In this document: piece by piece, positions 27,676 through 33,342 of the stretch
Layout of the letters: each line of letters starts with the position of its first letter
Position numbering within the stretch: the stretch's first letter is position 1
Source: Bifidobacterium pongonis
Lineage (GTDB): Bacteria > Actinomycetota > Actinomycetes > Actinomycetales > Bifidobacteriaceae
DNA: 33,342 bases
Direction: 5' to 3'
Assembly: GCF_019331805.1 (NCBI RefSeq)
Contig: NZ_JAHBBE010000030.1
Span: 1-33,342, forward strand
Translations under genes and position numbers: made by a program
The notes under the pieces: generated by a model
What the model saw: the letters and a program-made list of their open reading frames with translations, nothing else
The model's database searches: none
What the model was told of the DNA's origin: nothing

Positions 27676-27828
27676 CCGGGCACAGGAAGGGGCGATGCCC
27701 GGAGCGGGAACGGGGGGGAGCCTGGTCATACCGTGATATGGACGTTCGTCGGCGTGGAAACAGGAAGTCATTACAATGAGGCGGCAATGTACAACAAACG
27801 GGCGTGCTGAAGCGCCAAGGAGGGCATC

Positions 27829-28881
27829 ATGGCCGAAATCACATGGAAGTCGATCCTCACCAAGCTGGTCGGAGGGGACCATCTGAGCGCCGAGGAATCC
27901 GAGTGGTTCGTCGATGACCTCATGAACGGCAACGCGAATCCCGCGGCCGTGGGCGCGGTGCTCGCCACCCAGCAGCAGCTGGGACTGACCGCCGAAGAGG
28001 TGTCCGGCGCGGCCAAGGCCATGGTGGCGCACGCGGTGCCGCTGGACGTGTCTGGCGAGGTCACCGACATCGTCGGCACCGGTGGTGACGGCGCGGCGAC
28101 CGTGAACCTCTCGTCCATGGGCGCCATCGTGGCGGCCGCCGCCGGCGTGAAGATCGTCAAGCACGGCAACCGTGCGGCATCCTCCGAATGCGGAGCAGCC
28201 GACTGCCTTGAAGCCCTCGGTCTGCCGCTCGACCTTGAACCCGCCGCCGTGGCCGAGGTCGCGCAGGAAGTCGGCATCACCTTCGCCTTCGCCAAGACCT
28301 TCCACCCGGCCATGCGTTTCGTCGGGCCGATCCGCGCCGCCCTGGGCATTCCGTGCGTGTTCAACGTGCTCGGGCCGCTCACCAACCCCGCCAATCCGAA
28401 GCATATGGCCATCGGCTGCGCCAACCGTGCGATGAGCCCCGTCATGGCCGTCGTCTACGCCGCCAACGGTCAGACCGGCATGGTGTACACCTCCAATGAA
28501 GGTCTGGACGAAATGGCCCCGACCGGCCCGATCTCCGTGTGGGAGTTCAAGGACGGCAAGGTCACGGAAACCGAATTCGACCCGACCGCAGAACTCGGCC
28601 TCGCCAAGGTCACCATCGACGATCTCAAGGGCGGCAAGCCCGCCTACAATGCGCAGGCCGCACGCGACTTCCTCGCAGGCAAGGACGTGCCGTTCCGCTC
28701 CACGGCGCTGCTGAACGCCGCATCCGCCATCGTCGCGGACGGCCATCAGGTGCCCGAAGACGGCACGCTGGGCGAACGCTTCAAGGCCGCGTACGCCATC
28801 GCCGAAGAGGCCGTGGACTCCGGCAAGGCCGAAGCCCTGCTGAACAAGTGGATCGAAACCGCCACGGCCAAGAAGGCCTGA
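27829..28881 (+). CDS. trpD: Anthranilate phosphoribosyltransferase TrpD
   Basis: A 350-residue enzyme of tryptophan synthesis that joins anthranilate and PRPP. Family motifs are DIVGTGGDGAATVNLSSMGA (PRPP loop), VKHGNRAASSECGAADCLEALG (anthranilate side), FNVLGPLTNPANPKHMAIG and SNEGLDEMAPTG. AAGGAGG lies 5 bases before the ATG. No other trp gene is next to it, so the pathway is split in this genome. The leader (about 50 bases after a possible TACAAT at 27772) is too short for a T-box or leader-peptide attenuator. Confidence 0.97.
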   Translation: MAEITWKSILTKLVGGDHLSAEESEWFVDDLMNGNANPAAVGAVLATQQQLGLTAEEVSGAAKAMVAHAVPLDVSGEVTDIVGTGGDGAATVNLSSMGAIVAAAAGVKIVKHGNRAASSECGAADCLEALGLPLDLEPAAVAEVAQEVGITFAFAKTFHPAMRFVGPIRAALGIPCVFNVLGPLTNPANPKHMAIGCANRAMSPVMAVVYAANGQTGMVYTSNEGLDEMAPTGPISVWEFKDGKVTETEFDPTAELGLAKVTIDDLKGGKPAYNAQAARDFLAGKDVPFRSTALLNAASAIVADGHQVPEDGTLGERFKAAYAIAEEAVDSGKAEALLNKWIETATAKKA

Positions 28882-28916
28882 ATCGGACGATAATCCGGGC
28901 ATACCGGAATACACCC

Positions 28917-28973
28917 GCGAAACGTTGAGGGGCTCGCCTTCCGGCTGGGAAGGTGAGCCCCTCAACGTTTCGC
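28917..28973. terminator. Very long hairpin between converging genes
   Basis: A 26-bp stem (28917-28942 with 28948-28973) with only one G-U pair and a 5-base loop, 35 bases after the trpD stop and 62 bases past the end of the opposing gene. No U-tract follows on either strand. It may stop transcription from both sides. Confidence 0.75.
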
Positions 28974-29035
28974 AGGTCGAATCACACGTCGAATCACACG
29001 GATTCGTCGCATCGGCGGACTAGCGCGTCACCGCG

Positions 29036-29593
29036 TCACACGCGTGCGCCGTCGTCGAAATAATCGGTGCGCGTCTCGTTGAACCCCTTATGCCGTGCGA
29101 GCAGCCCCGCGCCGCCGATGATGATGCAGATGCCGGCGATGACGCCGAGCACACCCGTATATGCGGGCAGGAACACGGATGCGATGACGCCGAGCACGCC
29201 GACGATCAGCAGAATCCAGAACAGCAGTTTCGCGCCGCCCACATGGCCGATCTTGGGGTTCGGCGGTACGAAATCATCGCCGTACCTGTCCATCACGTCG
29301 TCGGTGTCCAGCCAGCTGGAACCCGTGAAATCGCGCGGCCCACGCGAAGGTCCGCTTTTCGCGAACGAATCCGCGGTCAGATCGTCGACGCTGAGCAGCG
29401 CCTCCTTCTCCTTGCGCTGCGCGTGTTTCTCGAAGCGTTTCGCGTTGCGCGATGCGGCGACGTCGCTCAGATCGTCCTGATGCTCGGCCTCGAACGCCGC
29501 CCATGCGGCATCCAGATCGGCCGGCTTGCTTTCGTCATCCGGCACGTGCTTTGGCCGCTCGTCACCTGCATTGGTATTGTTAGGGTCAGTCAT
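29036..29593 (-). CDS. Unknown protein with two C-terminal membrane segments
   Basis: A 185-residue protein that I cannot assign. Residues 1-115 are charged and hydrophilic (PKHVPDDESKPADLDAAWAA, NAKRFEKHAQRKEKEALLSV), probably cytoplasmic and partly helical. Two hydrophobic segments follow at about 128-147 (LLFWILLIVGVLGVIASVFL) and 151-171 (GVLGVIAGICIIIGGAGLLA), joined by a short turn. A 14-residue polar tail (NETRTDYFDDGARV) follows. The ATG at 29593 sits 7 bases after a TACAGT -10 box with no ribosome-binding site. Divergent from plsC. Confidence 0.8.
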   Translation of the reverse strand: MTDPNNTNAGDERPKHVPDDESKPADLDAAWAAFEAEHQDDLSDVAASRNAKRFEKHAQRKEKEALLSVDDLTADSFAKSGPSRGPRDFTGSSWLDTDDVMDRYGDDFVPPNPKIGHVGGAKLLFWILLIVGVLGVIASVFLPAYTGVLGVIAGICIIIGGAGLLARHKGFNETRTDYFDDGARV

Positions 29594-29600
29594 ATGTACC

Positions 29601-29606
29601 ACTGTA
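29601..29606 (-). promoter_or_regulatory. -10 box of the two-segment membrane protein gene
   Basis: TACAGT on the minus strand, 7 bases before the ATG, the same geometry as at miaB. It lies within the upstream region of the divergent plsC. Confidence 0.5.
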
Positions 29607-29641
29607 AACCACGGTGGGCATCGAGTGGAAAGGAACGCCAG

Positions 29642-30391
29642 GTGCTGTATTGGTTTTTCGTGAACGGGTTCGGCTCCATCGCACGTCATCGTCTCGGACC
29701 GACCGTCACCGGTCTGGAGAACATCCCGCGTGAGGGCGGCGCGATCATCGCGGCGAACCATCTGGCCGTCATCGACGACGCGCTGATTCCGATCACCTGC
29801 CCGCGCATGGTGCACTTCATGGGCAAGGCCGAATACTTCGAAGGCAAGGGCATCAAGGGCCGTTTCAAGAAGTGGTGGTTCACCTCCGTCGGCGTGTTCC
29901 CCGTGGACCGTTCCGGCGGCAACAAGTCCCTCGGCGCGCTGGAACATGCGCGTGAGATCATCGAGGACGGCCACCTGTTCGGCATCCACATCGAGGGCAC
30001 GCGCAGCCCCGACGGCCGCCTGTACAAGGGGCATACCGGCGCGGCCCGTCTGGCGCTCGAAACCGGATGCCCGATCGTTCCCGTGGCGATCATCGGCTCC
30101 GACAAGTTGCAGCCCGTCGGCACGGTCATTCCGAAGAAGGGCAAGACCCAGGTGCTGTACGGCAAGCCGATCGCGGTGGAGAAGAAGGCCGCCGACGAGA
30201 TCACGCATGACGATCTGCGCACGTTGACCGATAAGGTCAGCGCCGCGATCCAGAAGATGAGCGGTCAGGAGTACGTGCCCGAATACGCGCAGAAGGTCAA
30301 GGCGCGTCTGAAGGAGGAGACCGAGGCCAAGGCCGCCGCCGAAGCGGCCGGGAACGCCGAAAACGGGGAACCCAACGGTTCCGCCGAATAA
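29642..30391 (+). CDS. 1-acyl-sn-glycerol-3-phosphate acyltransferase PlsC
   Basis: A 249-residue membrane-associated enzyme of phosphatidic acid synthesis. The catalytic N-H-x4-D motif is NHLAVID (His40, Asp45) and the glycerophosphate-binding motif is EGTRSPDG (from Glu118). Family signs FFVNGFGS, PVDRSGGNKSLGAL and VPVAIIGSDKLQP are also present. The last 35 residues are Ala/Glu/Lys-rich. I chose the GTG at 29642, preceded by AAAGGAA; an ATG at 29594 is in frame but has no ribosome-binding site. Whether it uses lysophosphatidic acid or a related acceptor cannot be told. Confidence 0.92.
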   Translation: MLYWFFVNGFGSIARHRLGPTVTGLENIPREGGAIIAANHLAVIDDALIPITCPRMVHFMGKAEYFEGKGIKGRFKKWWFTSVGVFPVDRSGGNKSLGALEHAREIIEDGHLFGIHIEGTRSPDGRLYKGHTGAARLALETGCPIVPVAIIGSDKLQPVGTVIPKKGKTQVLYGKPIAVEKKAADEITHDDLRTLTDKVSAAIQKMSGQEYVPEYAQKVKARLKEETEAKAAAEAAGNAENGEPNGSAE

Positions 30392-30407
30392 TCGATAGAC
30401 GAACGCG

Positions 30408-30446
30408 AATCGCCCGTCACTGGAACGGTACCGGTGGCGGGCGATT
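30408..30446. terminator. Hairpin between converging plsC and the PASTA kinase gene
   Basis: A stem of AATCGCCCG (30408-30416) with CGGGCGATT (30438-30446), extended by inner pairs, 17 bases after the plsC stop and 35 bases past the kinase stop. It can serve both strands. Confidence 0.75.
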
Positions 30447-30480
30447 TACGTTGATCGGCCGGAATCTTCGGCATCGGCTG

Positions 30481-32637
30481 TCAGACGACGGTGAGCGTCA
30501 CTACGGTCTTATTGCCGGCATCGTCGCGCACCCGCACCTGATCGCCGGCATTGGGGCTTTGCAGGCGCACCACATGCGTCAGGTCGCCCAACGGCGCGGA
30601 CTTCTTCACCTCAAGACCGAGGGCCTGCAGGATATTGCTCGCCTCCTCATAGGTTTTGCCCACCACGTTCGGCATGGTCACGGTCTCCGGGCCCTTGGAT
30701 ACCACCACGTCCACGGAATCGCCCCAATGCAGCTGCGTGTCCTTGGGCACGGAAGTCGAAATCACCTCGCCGGAGGCGACGGTATCGCTGTACTCCTCGG
30801 TGAAATTGGCCTTGAGCTTCAGATCGTCGAGCGTACGCTCTGCCTCATCCTTCGCGCGACCCGTGATATCGGGCATGGTCACCGGCATAGGCCCCTTGCT
30901 CAGCGCGACCTTCACCGTGGCGCCATGCTTGATGGTGACGCCGGGCTTGGGTGTGATGCTCAACGCCGCACCCTCCGGCACATCCATCGAATACTCGTCC
31001 TTGGCCGTATCGTGCTTGACGTTCGTGAACCCCGCGTTCTTCAGTGCGGTCAGCGGATTCTTGCCGTTGGCGCTGGTCGGGTCGAGGATATCCGACGGGA
31101 TCGTGACCATGCGCACGCCCTTGGAGACGACGACGTTCACCTTCTGGTTCTGGCGCATGCTGATATGGCTGTCGACCGCGACCGGGCTGCCGTTCACGGA
31201 AGCCGAGATCACATGGCCCTCCTCAACGGTGTCGCTGTAGCCCTTGGTGACCTCGTACGGGATGCCGGCATCCTTGAGCGTCGACTCGTACCGCTTCCAG
31301 GAAGCGCCCTGCAGCGAGCAGGAGGAATCGGACGTGCAGGTGACATCGGCGGGCTTGGGCATGGTCCAATAGCTGCCAGGACCCATGAAATACCACCATG
31401 CGCCGCCGGCGCACGCCAATGCGGCCACAAGGGCGATGATCGCGATGATCAGCGCCTTCCGGCCACGCTTCGACGCGGCAGCGGTCTTCCGCTTACCGTT
31501 CTTCGCGGCGTTATTGCCCGGCATGGCCACCGTCTCATGCTCGCCGGGCGTACCCGCGTTCGGGGCACCGAACACCTGGGTGGAACCGGCGTTGATGGGC
31601 GTGGTGGCGTTCGGCTGCGCGCTTGTGCCTGTGCCCGCGCCCGTGCCGGCGAACTGCGCGGTGTTGGCATCGGAAGCCATGTTCGCGGTGGCGGCGGGAG
31701 GCGCCGGGGGAGCGGGAGGAATCGGAGCGCCAGCGGCATTCGGCACGGCACCGCCATCAGCCGGCTTGCGGTACATCCACGCGTCCGCGGAAAGCGTGCC
31801 GCACAATCCCTGCAATTCCGCCAGCGCGGCCCCCGCATCGGCGGGCCTGGCCTCCACGGAACGCTGCGTGAGATGCTCGATGAAACGCGACACACCCTCA
31901 TCGATGCCCGGGCATTGCTGCGATACCGGCGGCACATCCTCATGCACATGCTTGAACACCAGGGTCACCGGGTTCTCGGAGACGAACGGCACGGATCCGC
32001 TCAGCATCTCCCACGCCATAATGCCCACCGCATACAGATCGCCCTGGGGCGTCGCCTCATTGCGTTCGATGGTTTCAGGCGGCAAGTACGCCGCGGTGCC
32101 CAACAGCATGCCCGTGGACGAAAGCGTGGCCGCGGAAGCGACCTTGGCGAGACCGAAATCGGTGATCTGCACGCGGCCGCGATCGTTGAGCATGATGTTC
32201 TCGGGCTTGATATCGCGATGCACCACATTCGCCTGATGCGCCGAAGCGAGACCGTCAAGCGTCTCGCCGATCACACGCAGCGTCTCACGCACGGTGAACG
32301 TGCCCTGCTGGTTCATCTCATACCGAAGATTCACGCCATGCACGTATTCCATCACCAGATATGCCAAGCCGTTGAACTCGCCGGTATCGTACACCTGGAC
32401 GATATGCGGGTTGGCGATCCTCGCCGCCGACTGCGCCTCGCGGCGGAACCGTTCGATGAACTGCTCACGATGCGCGCCCTGCGCGAGCTGCGTATGCATC
32501 ACCTTCAACGCGACGGTACGATTCAGACGCTCATCGACCGCCTCGTACACCGTCGCCATGCCGCCTTGCGCGATCTCGCGTACGACACGGTACCGATCGT
32601 CGATCAGCTGGTTCTGTGATGATGCGTCTTCGCTCAT
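30481..32637 (-). CDS. PASTA-domain serine/threonine protein kinase (PknB type)
   Basis: A 718-residue membrane kinase of the PknB/Stk group. The kinase domain (about 15-275) has the Gly loop IAQGGMATVYEA, Lys45 (VALKV), the catalytic loop VVHRDIKPENIML (Asp142) and DFGLA (Asp160), followed by LGTAAYLPPE. A Pro/Ala/Thr-rich linker leads to a membrane segment (about 394-417) and four extracellular PASTA domains (426-507, 508-582, 583-649, 650-718), which bind peptidoglycan or muropeptides in relatives. The first PASTA holds two Cys (434 and 440) close enough for a disulfide. The ATG at 32637 is preferred; a TTG four codons earlier follows AAGGA too closely. Confidence 0.94.
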   Translation of the reverse strand: MSEDASSQNQLIDDRYRVVREIAQGGMATVYEAVDERLNRTVALKVMHTQLAQGAHREQFIERFRREAQSAARIANPHIVQVYDTGEFNGLAYLVMEYVHGVNLRYEMNQQGTFTVRETLRVIGETLDGLASAHQANVVHRDIKPENIMLNDRGRVQITDFGLAKVASAATLSSTGMLLGTAAYLPPETIERNEATPQGDLYAVGIMAWEMLSGSVPFVSENPVTLVFKHVHEDVPPVSQQCPGIDEGVSRFIEHLTQRSVEARPADAGAALAELQGLCGTLSADAWMYRKPADGGAVPNAAGAPIPPAPPAPPAATANMASDANTAQFAGTGAGTGTSAQPNATTPINAGSTQVFGAPNAGTPGEHETVAMPGNNAAKNGKRKTAAASKRGRKALIIAIIALVAALACAGGAWWYFMGPGSYWTMPKPADVTCTSDSSCSLQGASWKRYESTLKDAGIPYEVTKGYSDTVEEGHVISASVNGSPVAVDSHISMRQNQKVNVVVSKGVRMVTIPSDILDPTSANGKNPLTALKNAGFTNVKHDTAKDEYSMDVPEGAALSITPKPGVTIKHGATVKVALSKGPMPVTMPDITGRAKDEAERTLDDLKLKANFTEEYSDTVASGEVISTSVPKDTQLHWGDSVDVVVSKGPETVTMPNVVGKTYEEASNILQALGLEVKKSAPLGDLTHVVRLQSPNAGDQVRVRDDAGNKTVVTLTVV

Positions 32638-32704
32638 GCTTATCGTCAAATCCTTGGTGAGATGGGGAATCCTGGAAATCCGTACGACGGCTCCGGCATT
32701 CAGT

Positions 32705-33342
32705 TTAGCGGCTGGTGATGTCGGGGACGAAACGCGCGCACACCTCGGTGAGCCTGTTTTCCCCCTGTTCGCTCAGCCTGCAATCACGTATCGCCTGCAG
32801 GGCACGGCCCCACAGATCCTCGATGCGGCGGCGGGAACGGTCGATCGCGCCGGTGGAGGAGAACAGTTCGATCGCCCTGCGCACATCGGACTCGCCGCGG
32901 GACGGCGCCTCGAACATGGTGATGAGCTCGCGCTGCTCGCCGGGGGAGGCGGCCGTAATGGCATCGGCCAGCAACACGGTGCGCTTGCCTTCGCGGATAT
33001 CGCCGCCGACCGGCTTACCGGTGGCACGGCTCGACCCGATCACGTCGATGAGATCATCCTCCAATTGGAAGGCCAGACCAAGCGGTTCGCCGATGGACAA
33101 CGCGCGCTCGCGGGCATCGGCCGGTGCCATGCCGCACCCCAGCAGCGCCAGCTCGATGGGAGCGATGGTGGTGTAGCTGGCGGTCTTCCAACGGAACACG
33201 TTCAACGAGGCCGCCGCCAGCGCCTCGGCGTCCTGCAGCGGCGCCTGCTCCACGGCCAAGTCGAGAACCTGACCGATCTCCACCTCACGCTGCATGTTCA
33301 GGAACGCGGACGTGATCGCGGTGCTGTTCGGCATGAGCGCGG
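32705..33342 (-). CDS. Polyprenyl synthetase (geranylgeranyl/isoprenyl diphosphate synthase), N-terminus missing
   Basis: The C-terminal 211 or so residues of a trans-isoprenyl diphosphate synthase; the gene begins beyond the window. Conserved parts are WKTASYTTIAPIELALLG, the second Asp-rich motif QLEDDLIDVIG and GKPVGGDIREGKRTVLLADA. The first Asp-rich motif is not in the window, so product chain length cannot be judged. It is 67 bases upstream of the kinase gene on the same strand and may be co-transcribed. Confidence 0.92.
   Translation of the reverse strand, partial: ALMPNSTAITSAFLNMQREVEIGQVLDLAVEQAPLQDAEALAAASLNVFRWKTASYTTIAPIELALLGCGMAPADARERALSIGEPLGLAFQLEDDLIDVIGSSRATGKPVGGDIREGKRTVLLADAITAASPGEQRELITMFEAPSRGESDVRRAIELFSSTGAIDRSRRRIEDLWGRALQAIRDCRLSEQGENRLTEVCARFVPDITSR

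Noticed and set aside
27772..27829. Tryptophan attenuator or T-box before trpD
   Set aside because: The leader is under 60 bases, has no Trp codon run and no T-box sequence.

Overview
The window is about 62-63% G+C, densely coded, and looks like the core chromosome of a Bifidobacterium. The evidence is the block ftsK-pgsA-cinA-clgR ... DUF3046-recA-recX, a CGAAC-N4-GTTCG type SOS box, actinobacterial families (DUF3046, ClgR, a PASTA-domain Ser/Thr kinase, DUF5067), a long-form HPF next to secA, and several genes that seem to start at or almost at the transcript 5' end. I cannot fix the species from sequence alone. I support 28 protein genes (two cut by the window edges), one RNA gene (rnpB), and a set of hairpins, promoters and operators.

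Layout. 1-2602 (minus): the 5' part of a sugar O-acetyltransferase under a palindromic LacI-type operator, then a single-gene restriction-like protein (DUF262 + DUF1524 + RAMA). 2703-4846 (minus): a NarL-type response regulator and its histidine kinase, overlapping by ATGA. 5027-8090 (plus): a DUF5067 membrane-anchored protein, a Bax inhibitor-1 family membrane protein followed by a repeat-rich tail, and an EamA transporter. 8151-8882 (minus): a small alarmone synthetase, divergent from miaB-miaA (8963-11426). 11592-16406 (plus): ftsK, pgsA, cinA and clgR. 16589-20498: a polar amino acid ABC importer with two tandem paralogous binding lipoproteins. 20658-23116: DUF3046, recA and recX. 23297-23664 (minus): RNase P RNA. 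23844-28881 (plus): hpf, secA and a stand-alone trpD. 29036-29593 (minus): an unknown two-segment membrane protein, divergent from plsC (29642-30391). 30481-33342 (minus): a PASTA kinase and a polyprenyl synthetase that runs off the end.

How it fits together. Most of the window is housekeeping: tRNA A37 modification (miaA, miaB, both acting on the same base), chromosome segregation, phospholipid synthesis (pgsA, plsC), isoprenoid synthesis, secretion, recombination and SOS, ribosome hibernation and protein quality control. Stress control recurs: an alarmone synthetase, HPF, ClgR with a possible operator and an Ala-Ala tail, and an SOS-controlled recA.

I did not find a clear large undescribed system such as a multi-gene defence island. 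The best leads are smaller. They are the DUF262-DUF1524-RAMA protein whose expected HNH residues look altered, a 140-bp structured repeat after the Bax inhibitor-1 gene, a set of promoters whose -10 box lies 6-10 bases from the start codon (leaderless mRNAs), a 96/98-base identical tract shared by the two transporter lipoprotein genes, a hairpin inside the start of recX, and several very stable hairpins without a U-tract.
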